Made by a program: the position numbers and the translations under genes. Under the pieces are notes generated by a model, which saw only the letters and a list, made by a program, of their open reading frames with translations, did no database searches and was not told the DNA's origin. This document shows positions 25,901 through 41,400 of a stretch of 64,000 nt of DNA, one piece after another (the first letter of the stretch is position 1; each line of letters starts with the position of its first letter). This DNA comes from Dirofilaria immitis (Eukaryota; Nematoda; Chromadorea; Rhabditida; Onchocercidae). The stretch is taken from positions 4,245,501-4,309,500 of the forward strand of contig JAKNDB010000092.1 in assembly GCA_024305405.1 (NCBI GenBank), given 5' to 3'.

Positions 25901-26483
25901 TCATATTAATTAAGACTTATCTAAATCACAACTACTTTAAATTAGAATATATTTAATAGAATTTAGCCGAACTGTAAATTAAATCTTAGATTTGAAAGAA
26001 AAGTTCAACATCGACATTTAGCAATTATCTCCTCTTTAATTATTCAGGAAGAATTTTTAAAAAATTGTGATGATTCACTCAAGCTATAATAGGTTAGTTT
26101 TCAACTTACTCATTTAATTTTTAGCTTGTTATCTGTCTTAAACTTAAAAATTAAAAATTAAAATTTAGGAAAAATAAAACGAAAACTAATTCATCAGAAT
26201 TTCAGTTGAACCAAATGATTTGGTTTATTTATTTTCTAATAAGTTAATTAATTTCAAAATGAATTTGCATATTTCAATGAGTCAACTCCTTTCCCTTTGT
26301 AATTATCGATGCAGTTCTTGCAATTTTCAACATTACTTTAAGATAATTTTAGTTTTTCGAAAAATTTTTCAACAATTTTTTTAACGTATATAACCAAAAA
26401 CGTTCACAAATATTTTTAAAACTAATAGGGAAAATGTTATTGTTGCAGAAATATAAGTTAGTTGAACAATTAAAAATATGTAG
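22940..26483. other. Gene-free stretch upstream of the LRCH gene
   Basis: I find no exon that joins in phase to the LRCH gene or to another gene. A TTC|GTAAGT donor-like site at about 22986 follows a short ATG frame but is in the wrong phase for the LRCH second exon. Promoter elements of the LRCH gene presumably lie here; I could not single any out. Confidence 0.4.
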
Positions 26484-26497
26484 GTCAATAAATAAAT

Positions 26498-29400
26498 ATG
26501 ATTATCCCCAATCATACAGGTATTCGACAGGTATTGTTAGATGATTTCGTTTAAATTGAACCGAATCTAAGAAAAAAGCGCGACATGTGCATTTTTTCAT
26601 TAATTTTCTATCCTTTCTACGCTAATTATTAATTTAATTTTATAAAGAAAAAAACTGAGGCAAATAATACCTTTTCTTATCAGTCAATAACCGAGACGGC
26701 ATCTACGTGGCGTAAACGTCGCAGTGGTGGCATATCGGCCACAACTGCTCCAACAATTACACCAACTTCTATACCTTCTACATCATATCAACAGCAGGTA
26801 AATCTATTTTTGAAATATTCTTTTCTAACAAAATTTTTGACATTTTTCAACCATGTTAAATAAATATTTCTCATTATTTTTATTAGTAATATTCATTTTT
26901 GATTAACTACTAAAGATGAATCCCTTTTTCAAAAATTTTTATATCGTAAATTTTCAAAAATACATTTAATATAAGAAGATAAATATCATTAAACTAATTT
27001 GTTACTATTAATATCTTGAAATTCTTATTATTTTTTATATATTTAAACGTACAAAAAATTCTTATCACTTTTCTATCGAACTAATATCCCTGAATTTTTG
27101 TTAATCTTCTCCGTGTGATCAACGTTCCGAAATTTTTGCTTCCGAAATTTTCGAAATTTTTCTTATTTTCCGCATGATTAATGATTAATCTTCCGTAAGA
27201 TCGATCACCTTGAGATTTTTATTTATTTCCCATGTGGTTGATAGATTTGAAATTCTTGTTGTTTTTCTCCCGAAATGAATTAATATTCCGTGTTTATTCA
27301 TGATTTTTTCCTCCGATTATTCAAGTCGTTAACTCGATCGATTGATAAAATGTTCGAAGATGCGGAATTAAGCGGTGTATTGTTATTGGCTGGTCGTAAA
27401 TTGAAAGAATTTCCGGCTCATCTTGCCCTTAAATATGAAATATCTGATATTATTTCTGCTGGTATGTTAAAAAAACTTTTTTCCTTAATATTTATTTCAA
27501 TTTTTAGCAGAATTTTACAAAATTTTATTTCTGTATGATTAAATTTTCATTTATAAATTGAAATTTTTTTAATATGGAAATTTTTGTTTCATATTTGTTC
27601 AAATATATATATTTTTCTCATTTGTTACGATATTTGTCACAAGTGGAACAAGAAAAAGAACTTATCAAAAATGAATTTGGAGATTAATTAGAAAATGAAA
27701 GTTTGAATGGATTATTAAACATTAAATAAAAATTTTCTTGTTGAAAATGATATTTCCTATCTTTTTTTTCCATTTTATTATCATTAAAAATTAAGAAAAA
27801 TCAAATTAAAAAAATCTTCTCCGTTACGTAAATAATCTGCAGGTGCAATAAACAGCTGCTTACAATTTTCTTTTAATTTTCTAAATTTTTTTTAACTTCC
27901 GTTTATGGAAAAATATAAGAAAAAATGAAAAAGAGTGCGAGATTGATAAAGTAAGAAGTGAAAGGAATCAATGATGAATTTAATATTTTTATGAACCAAA
28001 AAAATAAAAACAAACGAGAAAAATAAACGATCAAAAATATTTCATCGTGAAGTAAATACGATATTATATCATGTTTAAAATTTTTTTACTTTTTTTTTAA
28101 AAATTGTTTGTCAAAAATCATTGATTGTACCATATATCATTAAGCAGATTTAGTAAGAGAGAATTTTATAAATTTTGCTTTTTATTTTATCACAATTTTG
28201 TAATTATCGTCTAATAAATGTGATTTGAAATTATTATTATCTTTTTATCTTATCACTTTTATCTTTACTGCAGAATGTTATTATATTGTTAGTTTTAAAA
28301 TTATTATTATATGTTATAAAGTATTATTATAATGTTATTATCACGAAATCATTATAATTATCGTCAATTATTGCTATTTTCGTTGTTAACAATTCATCAA
28401 AATGAAATATAAACTTATATATTCTTTTCAAGAATTTGCATAATTTTGATCGCATTTATTGATCAAAAGGAATAATAATTACTTTGCTCATATGATATTT
28501 TTAACCTAAATTGATTAATTATGAATGGATTGATAATCCATTCATAGTCATATTTTAATAGTTTGAGATTGTATATTTTAATAAGCGTAAAAATTTAATT
28601 AGACAGATTTATTTAATTAATTATGCTAAGTTATTTAAAATTATCAATTTATAAATATTTAAATATCTTCAGAATTATATTAAATTTCGTTAAATGGCAA
28701 CAATAATCAATTATATCATCCTATAGATATATCTTGATAAGCGTAAAAATTTAATTGAATAGAATCATTTAATTGATCATAATAATAAATTACAATTTAT
28801 ACTTCATTAAAGATCTTCAAAAAATATTTTTAATTAAATTCGATCTAAAAAAATAAAATTATCATTTATAGATCTCAGTGATAATCGTTTCGTACATTTA
28901 CCATTGTGCATTTGCGAGATGTGTTCAATGGAAACATTAAGAGTACGTAATACGGGTTTACGTTCAATCCCTTCCGCTGTACAATTACTTCAATCGCTTA
29001 CTTATCTCGATTTAAGGTAAAAATTCATTAATAAGTGATTAATTTGCTGCTCATATTGATAATTAAGTATTTGCATCAATTTACATATATTAAAAAAGTA
29101 TTTTGTCAAATTCATTATTGTTTTAAAGTACAATTCATAGTTGTAAATTTTGATAATTAAGTTTATTATCGTAAAATGCAGTTTACAATTACAAAATTAC
29201 AATAATCAAGTTTAATATTGTTGCAAGTTTATAGTTTGGAAATACAGTATTCAAGTTTATTATCTTTGTAAAGGATATTTTGCAGTTATAAATGATGATA
29301 ATTATTTGAATTAATTGATATTTTTGATGGCATTGTGCAAATTATATTTTGTTAAGATTGTAAAAAATTTTTAACACATATTGGTTTCATGTAAAAATTT

Positions 29401-32400
29401 TTTCCAATCTTTTTATATCTTCCTCTCTTCTAATTATAGCATGCATATCCAAAAAGCTAATTTCTCCAACTGATGAAAATTTCTGAAAGCGAAGAATTGC
29501 ATTTTCATAAAAGTGATTCGATAATTTCAACATAGCAAATTACTATATCGGCTTCTCACCATCTTTCATTATCTCATGAGAAGAATGAAGAAAAATCGAT
29601 TTCCAATTTAAATTTATCAAGATCCCAAACAAAATAAATCTCAAAAAATTGATAGAAGTGAAATCGTTTTGCATGCAAGCATTTCAAATAATGATTAAAA
29701 ATGTTCAAACAATTCGAAAATTATAAAATTAAGAAAATGAAAATTTCCATAGGATATATGATAAGTGACAATATTGATATGATAATTGTAATAGACAACA
29801 AAGATATCCATAAACATTAATTCTTTAGTTACATTCCACAATTAAATATATATGTAAATATTTTTGTTATTCATTGCTGTTATCATATCATCATTGTCAA
29901 CTGTCGTTTTATGTTGATTACCAACATTTTTTTTATTTGCCTTGCTTATTTTTTTCTTTTTAACATTTCATTATTATAATTATTATACTAAATTGATAAC
30001 TACATGTTTTGTAATTATCACCAGTGATAATTGGTTGTTTGCTATATTCATGTTAACAACAGTTTAACAATAACAATTATAACAATGATTTGATTAATAC
30101 CACAATAAAACGCCCATTCTATCAATTCATCAGGAAAAGAAAACTAAAAATTTTTATCGTTTTTCTCCAGTTTTATTTAATCATAATCAATATTGCCTTC
30201 TTAATTTTTATAGTGGTAATCAATTAATCAACATCCCATCAGCTTTATTTTCTACGCCTCTACAAATTCTACTTCTAACGGGTAATCGATTGGAGTACAT
30301 TCCACGAGAAATTCGACAACTTTCGAATTCATTACGTGAATTGGTATGATAGTTTTAGATTTCAGTATAATTTTTAATTTTTGATTATACTTTTTTAACA
30401 TGATAATTTTAATATGTAATAAATTTGATATGATAATTTTAATTCTTGATTTTTCTAAAATAACGTTGAGCTATAAATCTATTCATTTTACACTATCATA
30501 CATTTCAATTTATATTATTCTGATTATCTGATTAAACTATTTTTCGCAAAAATCTAAAGTAATGATTAAACAATAAAGTTGAATAAATGCAGAAATTTCG
30601 AATTTTCTTATTTCTTAAAATTCCTTCTTTCTTTGTACTTGTTCAAATTATAATTTTATTAGAAAAAATCTTAACATTACTTAAGATTTTGGCGAAAATT
30701 TATTTATTACTTTGTATTCCTTCTGAGTAATTATGAATGGTTTTGCATTAATTATCAATAATTTCTAAAATAACGTTGAGCTATAAATCACACACACAAG
30801 CCACAACAAGAAAAATTTATCAGTAATTATATTGTTGAACTTTGTCCTGATATTTTGAAATATTGATTTAAGCGAATGAAATGATTTGAATGGTTCAATT
30901 TTAATGAAAATAATATTTTTAGGATGCAAGTTGTAATAAGTTAAAAAGTCTACCGGCTGATATTACCTTACTAAAATTATTACGAGTGCTCAATGTACGA
31001 GATAATCAGCTTACTCATTTGCCTTCAGGTTTATTAAATTATTTTTGAATAAATTTAAACATTATTTAATCATAGATTTTTTCGAACATATAATATATTC
31101 ATATAGGTATAAATAACAATTCAGTATTTTGCGATACTAGAAAAATATTTTTGTTAATGTCTGGAGGAATAAAGGAAAGGAAAACTAAAATTAATTAAAC
31201 AATTTAGACTGATCAATCAGTGTATATAAGTATGCCGTGGAAGGAGAGAGCATAAGAAAAGTGTTGGAAAATGAATTAAAGATTTACGATGCAATAGATT
31301 TATTTTGATAAATGAAAAATAATTTCGTTTAATTAAAATTATCGTTATTTGTATTACAAATACTTGAAATGATTTTGATCCATTTCAAATATATGGTGAT
31401 GCCAATCTAACATTCCATAATTAATATTTATCAATATACTAAGCTATTTATACCAAATATTTGTCTTTTATTTTAACAAATAATTCCGATGCTTTCATCT
31501 TTAAATTACAATTTATTCTCATACTTCCTTTTCAACAAAGTATACTCGGTTCAGTATTTAAAGCATTTAGAAAATAATTATTTTATTTTTTCTTATTCTT
31601 AATTTGTTTACCCTATTTTTTCCTATCCTTAATTTATTTGCATAATTTTTCAAAACTGGAAAAATAGGAATTGAAATTTCTCGTATAATATATTTAATAA
31701 TCATATTAATAATTATATTGTTAATAATATACGATAAATAAAAGAGATTTATTGTTTGACCTCTTTTTACTAATACTCAACTTTTTAAATACCATTTGAT
31801 AAAATTTTTCTAAACTCTATTTAATAATGAATAAAATTATGTAAATATTTGTGCTGTATTAATGAAAACTTTAAATAGTAGAAAAATAATTTAAGAAAGC
31901 ATATTTGGATACACTTCAAATAAAGTATATATATCTCGGGATTATACAATTATTAAATCACTAATCAAATCAGTAATTATAGAACTGAAATTGAAAGCAT
32001 ATTTAGATTGAAGACTGACTGCAAGAGAAGAAGGAAATTAATGTATGATATTAAATAAAATGCCATATGAGATAGGTAGATAACATGAGATGAGATGAGA
32101 TTGATCGAATATGTAATTTAGTTATATGAGAAAAGAGCATTATAATTTGATGGATACTTTTGCATAAGAACTGAATCAAAAAAAATGAATTGATTTCAAA
32201 TTAAAAAAATTTTCGAAAAATATTACCTAATAGAGGGAGTGAAAAAGAGAAAGAAGAAAAAACGATAAAATTAAAATTAAATATTGATAGGGAAATTTAA
32301 AATAATCTTTATGCTTAATTTTGATCCTTTTAATTTTTTTATTTTCAAAATTTCTTGCTTTTAGTTTTAAGAACTATAAGTTGATTGATTAGGAACAATG

Positions 32401-35400
32401 TATTTAGAACTTTTTTTGATAATAAAGACAGAAGAAATGAAGGAAATAAATATATAAAATATTTGTTGATTTTTAACAAAATACTGTAAAATAATATTTT
32501 AAAATTGTTTTACTACATTAATAAACGTAGAGATAAAGTGATTTCAATTTATTATAATTTGATTAGGGTTTTTAAATTTAATATTTAATGTGATAGCAAT
32601 GTTGTATTTGATATGGAAATGTAATAATACTTACTTATCACTTCTTAAATCTTGATTTTTTAACAATAAATCTTAAAAATTTCAGAATTTTCACGTTTGG
32701 AATTGCGAGTATTAGATATATCGCAAAATAAACTAAGTGAATTACCGCTCGACTTACGATATATGTGTACATTGATCGATTTTCGCATTGATGTCAATCC
32801 TCTCATATCACCACCTTCTAAACTTTGCTCAAAGGTAATAGTAAGTTTTGTCGGTTTAATAATTTATAAAAACGAGTTAAAAATATAGCTTTGGAATAAA
32901 CAGGTAATTTATAATTTATGCCTTAAAACATAGGCTAAATAAAATCAACTAATGTTGCGATTAACTGATCGATTTGTTGTAAAAGTAAAAGCATATATGA
33001 TCAATATAAAATATTTCTAAAAATCGAAATAATATAAATAAATGGCTGATATTATTTGATCTGTATTCGATAATATTATTTCATTTAAATGATTCCTCTC
33101 CGGGAATATCATTGAAATGATTTCTAATTTGCCAAAATTTCAGTTTGTTAAGATTATCATAGTAAAATTATCAGTGAATCCTTTCATACAAAGAACATTG
33201 GGCTCATTTTTATGAATATTAAATAAGTAAACTAAAGAAAAACTAATTTCATCGTTTATTAATACGCCATTTTTATTTTAAACAAAAAGCGGGTGATGAT
33301 TCAGCAATTACTATGATAATTGCGTGTGTAGTAGAATGATAGTAGTAATCGCAACTGTGAATACTGGTAGGATACCGATAATTATATTTTCTTTTGACAG
33401 TAAGATAAGAATAATAATCACAATTATCAATATTGGCATTAGTTTTTGTTTAGATTATATAGAATCAAATTTAATTTGAATTAGTTTAAAGCAAATAAAA
33501 ACTATTAATCTATTATTGTCATTATTTATTATTTTCCTGACTTTAAAAATGTAAAATCTGAATTAAGCATATTAATTTACCATGAAATGTAGTTTTTATT
33601 TATGCATTCTCTGCATATTTCGGACTTGAAATTTAAATTTCTTTAAATTAATTGCAAAATTTTATTGAAATAATCGATAAATATCTATTCATTAGGGTCG
33701 TGAACATGCATTTAAATGGTTGCGATCACATGCAAAACGAACGACTGATAATACAACGAAAACATATGATCATACATTCAAACAACCGATAAATGTAAAT
33801 GCAACATTAAGGAGAGGATTAAAGTAAACTTTATTTTATTTTAAAACGAAATTCTTGAATTTGTATAAGAATTTTAAAAATTAAATATTTAAAAAAATTT
33901 TTTTAATTTTTTTTTGGATAATCATGTCTCGAGATATTTATGATAATTCGGAATTGACTAATATCTTTCGCGATAAATATATGTATATATATTATCGAGA
34001 ATCGTATAAATGAACTGCTATGAAATTTTGAAGTGATTATTTATAAAAACTATTATTTAAATAAATTTTAATTCGAAAAACACATTAAATTATTAGGATG
34101 ATCTCAAAAAAGATAAATTTAGAATATAATAGATTATTTATGGGAAGAACAATCATAATGAACTAGTATGTGGTACTTGAATATTTCAGTAATTCAATAT
34201 ATCGAAATGGATATCAATAATTGTATATGTTTATTGTTGTGATATTGTTGCAGTATAGAAAATATGAATGATGGGCGACGTTTTGAAAGGCGTTCACGTG
34301 CGACTCGTTTTAATACTGTAGGTGGTAGTGATTCCGGTTATGCGTCAACCGCTGATGAAAATCGTTATTCTCGTGAGGTCAATTTTTGCATAGCAAGTAT
34401 AACATATTTTTGATAGAGATTTATTTGCAAATACACTATTAAAATTTTAATAATGAATAAATAATTTCAGACAAATAAATTCCATTTAATTCTTATTTTT
34501 GGGAAGTTTTTATAACCAGAAATATAAGTATTATATGGAAAATTTAACATTGGAAAAGTTTGGTACTAATCTTATTCTTGTTTAAATTAATTCTCCTCTG
34601 AATCTATTTATTTATTCTTACTTCATTTACGCATACATATATTAATTTAACTTTTTATTTACTTATAAATCAAATATTTAAAGACATTGAGATTTCCAAC
34701 ATTATTGATTTATACGTATATTATTTGAAAATACGAAATGCGCCCTGTCACGTATTACAACACTATGAATTTATAGCATACTTTATTATATTAAAATATA
34801 AGTTAAATACAAATATCTTATTTGCAAGGATGAAAAAATTAGATATGAATATGGATATTTATTATCATCATTATCATTTAATGAGAAAACGTAACTATAT
34901 TATCATAATCAGTGACTTATATCATATATATGTATATATTATAATGCTGTTAATATGGCAAATAATTTGTAACCTGTTATATATTTTTCATTTGTCTAAA
35001 TTATCCTATCATTTATTTTTACTTAAAGTTTCGTTTTATTTTTTTAGCTTCAATCACAAGTTGGTTGTTTATTCAATATCGATGAAGCTAATCAATTACA
35101 TCAGCATCAGTATCATCATCAACAATATCAACAACAACAATTAGTATCACCAGATTGGGATACTGTTGCTGCTATCAGTAAAACTTTAGGATCAAAGAAT
35201 AATTCAACAAATCCTGTTAACAACAGTAATGGTGACCTATTAAAAGAAGTGATGCATGCATATGCTCAAAAGGTTGAATTTTAACAATTTTTAACTTTAA
35301 AACTATCGCTTATTTCACTTAAGTCTCCTTTTCCTTTTCTTCCATTACTTTCAAATATTTGAAAAATCTAACTGATCAGTATCAAATATTGTATGCCACA

Positions 35401-38400
35401 AAAGTCGGAAACATTAATTATTTTTAATCCCAGATTTATCGGTACGGCGAATATGTTGGAATAAATTAAAATTGTAAAAATATTTCAAAATTCGTTGTTT
35501 AGGTAAAGTTTACCTAGTGTGTTGAAAGGCGTTTTTCTCCTTTTTTGCTGAGAAATCTTGCAAAATTATTATTAAATTTGACAATTTACTTCTTCATTTT
35601 TTTGTTCGTATATTTTTACTTTGCTTTATTTGCATATCAATCTTGTTATCTTTAAATTGATATTACCACCCATTGTGGGAATATTACCATAGTCGACAGT
35701 ATATTTCATAACTAAACTTTCAAATATTTTGTATTAGCTAACAGTTGTAATAAAAACATTTCATCCAGAAACGTTCTAATTTAGATTTGATTCACAATTA
35801 TACTAGAAATATTTCTATCGAGATTTTGTTTTTAAAAATTATATCTGATCCATAGTAATAATAGAAAGTTTGTTGTCTCGCAGATGCAGGACGCTCCAAA
35901 ATTTTATTTCAACCTACAGCAGAAGAAACTCTGGGCAGAAACATTCAATTATCTCGAACTTTGAGTAATTAAACTAGCGAATGCTGTTTAAATTGAGGGA
36001 TTAGATGAGATATAGTTGCTTAATTCCGAGAATCGTATTGCTTGTCGATATAAACTGTGAGTGATAATGGCTTCGCTCCTTTTTCCCTTAATCCTGAGCT
36101 AATTACTAATATTCTGATCTGAATCTGATTCATAATGATAATAAAAATATTCTCATTCGGATTTAATCAATAATTAGGCGATAAACATATTTTTTAGGAA
36201 TGACATAATCATACAAGTGAATCAAAAAGTAGTATCTTATCTGATCTGAGTATTTCATATTCTTTCTATTGCTTCTTATCTATCTGTTGGAACTATGATC
36301 GGGTAAGTTCCAAAAAAAAAAAAACGCTGAAAAATGTGTGACTTCTATCGAGCTTCCACATTTTCTATTAATTTTTCGTCTTTCTATTTTTTCAAAAAAA
36401 AATTAAGAAATTTTGAAGTAAATTTTAAATTAAATTGAGGAAATAATAAAATGTCTTTGCAATCTTTCCTTTGTGATAATAACTAGGATTTAGCGTATCT
36501 AATCATGATTAAAGAAACTTTGTGTTGTTGATGATAAAAGATCTAACCATTCTTGATTAAAAGTGTTGTAGTTGAGATAGATTAAATGATTATGGTATGT
36601 ATGATAAGTCGAATACGTTATTTTACATTTTACAAATTCATTTAAACTTTTGTTTTTTTATCGAAAAATTTACTAAAATAAATATTTGCTAAAACTATAT
36701 AAAGTTAATTAAAAATTTCATTTTTTATCCTACCAAATTTGCTTTATCTTCTTAAAGCATGTATTCAGCTATTTCTTTTCCTTATTCTTATATCAATTTC
36801 AAATCTATCGATAATGCTTGCTTCCTATTATCACAATCATTTCCTATTTCATTATTATGAATGATTCGAGAAAAAAAAAAACAAATCCATTATGAATATT
36901 GTGAAGCACTGCATGGATTCATTAGATTCATTATAACCTTTCATTTGATATATACCGGAATATAACGCGAATATAACTTTCTACATTAGTTACCAGAATA
37001 TTGGAATATTGTTTCACATATTAATTGTTAGAATAATGATACAATTTACATCATTTCCATTCTATGCTATATAATGTTATGCTATATAATGTTTATATTG
37101 AAAATTTCCAATAAAATACAAATATACTTGAATTTTCATATCCAAGTTTAAATTTAAAAATGAGAAAAAAAGAGGAAAAAAGGAGAGCTATTTAAGAGTG
37201 CATTCCTCTCATTTTCGCCTTTTAATTTTCTATTATCTTTTATATTTGATGTTTTAAATTATTATTAATAATTTTCAATTTTTTCCTTTTCTTTTTCTCT
37301 AATTCTTTGTAGGCTTTTCTTTCATATGCACGTTCATTTTTAATGTTTTTAATTTTAAATGTATTGAATAAAATTCAAATTATATATTTATAGATTGCTG
37401 CTAATACGACTTCATCAAATCCATCTGAATTATACCGCTTATCAGCATATCAACAACAGCATACAACAATCAATAATGAGTTACATTCTCATTATAGTAT
37501 CATCACTACTACCTCATCTACCAATCCATGTTCACCTACTGTATCGTTTTCTGCTCAAAGACCTCAAGCTATCGTTACTCCAATGACTGCTTCTGTAGCT
37601 ATCAGTGAATCTGTTACTGCAAATCAAGGCTGATTTTCTTTCTTTTTAATTTGATAAGAATTATATATATTCTTGTTACTTTTTCCTCCCTTATCATTTG
37701 TCACCTAATAATTACTGTGGACTTAATGCAGCATTTAGTAAAAATTAGTTAATTTCCTTAGTAATGTTCTCATTATTTTTGTTTCATTTATTTTATTTAT
37801 CGATGAGATTTTTTGCGTTATTATTTAAGATTTAAATTCATATTAAATTAATGCGACATTATACTTGACTTATTAAATTTAAAATATTTAATTTAATTTA
37901 TAGTGTATTTAATTTATTGATATAAAAGCTTTTTTTTTCAGAATCAGAATCAAAAAGTACGGATGGCAGTAAAGAACAAAATAATGGAATAATATTGAAT
38001 TTAAAGAATAATAATGCATTTGAAAAAGAGGAAAAGAATTTAAATAATCAGTATTGCATTCAATGTTCAACAGCAAACTCTCAACGAAATATTAATAATA
38101 GTACGAAAAATAAGACTACTATTGGTGGTAATAGTGGCAATAATTTCCAAAATATTTTGGATCATCATATAACAACAATGATCGATGATTCACAATCAAC
38201 AATTAATGATTCGGATTTGACTAATACGAAAAAAATTGGAAGCAATTATGCAAATGACGAGAATTTTTATCACTTCTAACAGTCGCTGATCATTCTATCA
38301 TAGCATCAACACAAAGTCCAAAATGTTTATCACCGGTTGTTGAAGATTCGATTTCATCAGGTTTATAATTAATATCTTATTAAAATATTGATAAGACATT

Positions 38401-41400
38401 CGAATTAATCCGATTTGTTGTAATTGACATGCATAATGCGAATAGTATATTAATACAATATTGTTTTTTTATATGTAATTCTAATCCTGTTTTTCTTTTG
38501 GTTCAAACTTTTTCCATAAATTTGGATTTCAAAATAGTTGTACTTAATAATAGTAAAGGCACTAATACTTGACTTTAATATTCATTAGCTTTAATATTTA
38601 CTTTTTTCTACATATAAATCATAATTATATATTCAAGTAGTGAAATTTTAATAAAACTGTAGCAAATTTTTAATTTTAATAAAACGGCAAAAATTCTTTT
38701 CGACCAGAAATTTCTAAATGTCAGAATTAAAGAAAATTATGTCACTTAATTATAGGTAGTAGCAGTTATCATATCCCAATTATAGATTCCGTCTCAACGA
38801 TTGCATCCATTTCATCATTATCGGGAAATATAAGCGCTTCGAAATAACAACCTCTTTTATTGCACCTTCGGATACCGCATCATCCTCCATTACAGTAAGA
38901 ATGACATTTTTTTAGGGTTGATTTTTGATTTAAATTTTTCAAATAGAAAATTATCTTTATTTACAAATATAATAATCAATATATAAATTGACAATACTTT
39001 AATATTCACTATCAAGCCTTACTTTAATGATAAAAGTAAATAATCAAACGTTGATATATTATTAAGAATTTAGTGATTAATCAAGCTTTTTAAAATTTTA
39101 AATTTTAGGTTTCACACGTAGCTAAAAATGAACATATTTTATCATCAAGCAAATCTACTACATTAACTTCATGTTCATCAAATCAACCACTATCTAATCG
39201 AATTGCTATTGATAAACGTAATTCTTCATCTTCACGTTTAACTAATTTACGTACAACTGACTGTGTATCATCGTTAAAAGTTAGTTTTTAATTATATATG
39301 CATATATATGCATCTAATATTCGTAAATCTCAATTATGAAAAGAATTTTAATACTTTGAAATTTTACTACACTCAATCGTAATGGTTGCTATCTGAAAAA
39401 ACGAACTGTTATTTCTTTTTTCAAATTTTCTAACATTTTCAACTATTAATAAAATTTCAATATTCTCATCTTTTTTCTACCAGAATCTAAATTAATTACC
39501 AATACTACAACAAGACCAACACATACCACGTTACATCGTTCGCCAATGAATAATAGAACGATAAGTGGAACAAGTTCAAGTTCGACCAGCGGTAGTGTTG
39601 TAGAAAATATGCGTAAGGTAAATTTTATAACAGAAATATTTTTATTTTTTAAATAAAAATTGTTAAATGATTAAAGGAATTTCTGTATGTTAACAAATGG
39701 ATAAACAAATATATTTGTTTGATAATCGTTAATATAAAGAGATATATTCCACTTAATAATACCTGAATAATCTGATGAAATGAAATTAATCATACATTTC
39801 AAAATTCTTTTTTGAAATATATAATATTTAATTATGAAGCATTCTTTTTAAATACAATGCTTAATTAATTATGATTTAATTGTGAAATGACCATATTTAA
39901 TTATTTTGAAATGTATGGTATTTAATTATGAACATATTGTCTTGTTAGATAGCTTTAATAAATAGATTAAATTAATACTTATGGTTTAATAATATTGAAT
40001 AATATATTTGTCAGAATCCATATTTTGATGTATCGGAATTCTTCGTAATTTACAGCGTCAGAATCTACAATTCACAGAATTTAAATGAAGAATATTTAAT
40101 TTTATTGTCCAATTCAATATCCAAAATCAGTTATTTATTTCATTTTATATATTTGAAAGTAAAGATGAAAGTGATTCGTTGAAATTTCCGTTTTTTTCTT
40201 TTTAAGAAAGGATTTTAAGCCTTAAGTTATTTTTCATCATTGATTTTTATTATTAATTAATTTTATTCAACTTGAAAAATATTAAACATGAAACTATGAA
40301 AGTTGAAGTTTAAGACCTAAAAACTACTTTTTATCAAGTTCTTTTTTAGGTTCTTGAAAGTCGTCTGAATATAACATTACCATCTGGACGATTACAATTA
40401 GCGGCTTCATTAGCAGATGGTGTAACGCTGTGCAATTTCGCAAATCGGATACGTTTACGTGCGGTAAATAGTTTGTTTACCCCAGTTTCCAAACAGGTAA
40501 ATAATTTTTAGTTTGTTTTAATTCGTATTTTGAATCAATTATCCAATTTGCAGGGATTTAAGAAATATGACACAAATTAATTACTTACTTAAATACTGAT
40601 ATTAGATTTAAGGTTTGTAGTGATATAGACCAAGAAATAAGCCTTAACTTTCTTTTGATTCTTCGCATTTCGTGTTTCGATTTGAGACTTTAGCAGATTA
40701 AAGTTAGTAATGTTACACTAAATAATAGATCTAATTTTTCATATATTATGAAGTTTCTTATTATGTATTGATCACTCTATTATAAGGTTTCAATTTTTAA
40801 TACTTTTTTACTTTATGCAGTGAAAATTTAAAAATAAAAGAATGAATTAAATTTCTTTTATAGTTGCCGTTATCACCACCAAAATGTCGTCGTAACGTTG
40901 ATAGCTTCTTGACAGCATGTCGACGAATTGGCGTTCCCGAGGTAAATCTTTAAGTTGAAACAATTATAACTAATTGTACAGCTAAATTTAGTTGAGAGAA
41001 ATCGATAATTAATATATTAATCATATACAATTAAAGTTTTATGAATTTGAATCTTATAGTCGTCTAAATTTGCTATATTTTGATTAGACAAGAAAAAATC
41101 TCAATAGATGTTTATGTTGCATCATTGTTGCTTTATTATCTTTCTTCCGTTACTGTCGCTTTTATTATTGTTGTTATAGTTGTGATTGTTGTTGTTCTTG
41201 TTGTTGTTATTTTTGTTATTGTTATGTCTGAGTTATTAAATAATGTAAAGTACTAACTTTAATAAACCTTTTTTCCTATGGAATATTTTTCAGAGAAATT
41301 TTGAAGTATACTTTTTTTTCGTAAAAATTTGAAGCTATAATAAACTTGCAATGTTTTTTGATTGAAATTGGATTTTTATTAAGCAAAAATCAATTGGTCA

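Noticed and set aside
34725..35144. 139-codon plus-strand frame
   Set aside because: It overlaps LRCH exon 10 in a different frame and otherwise covers AT-rich intron; the exon's own frame gives the coherent protein.
35870..36080. Possible rRNA or bacterial-insert fragment in LRCH intron 10
   Set aside because: The region is less AT-rich, and one short stretch faintly recalls 18S rRNA, but no ordered set of conserved blocks could be found.
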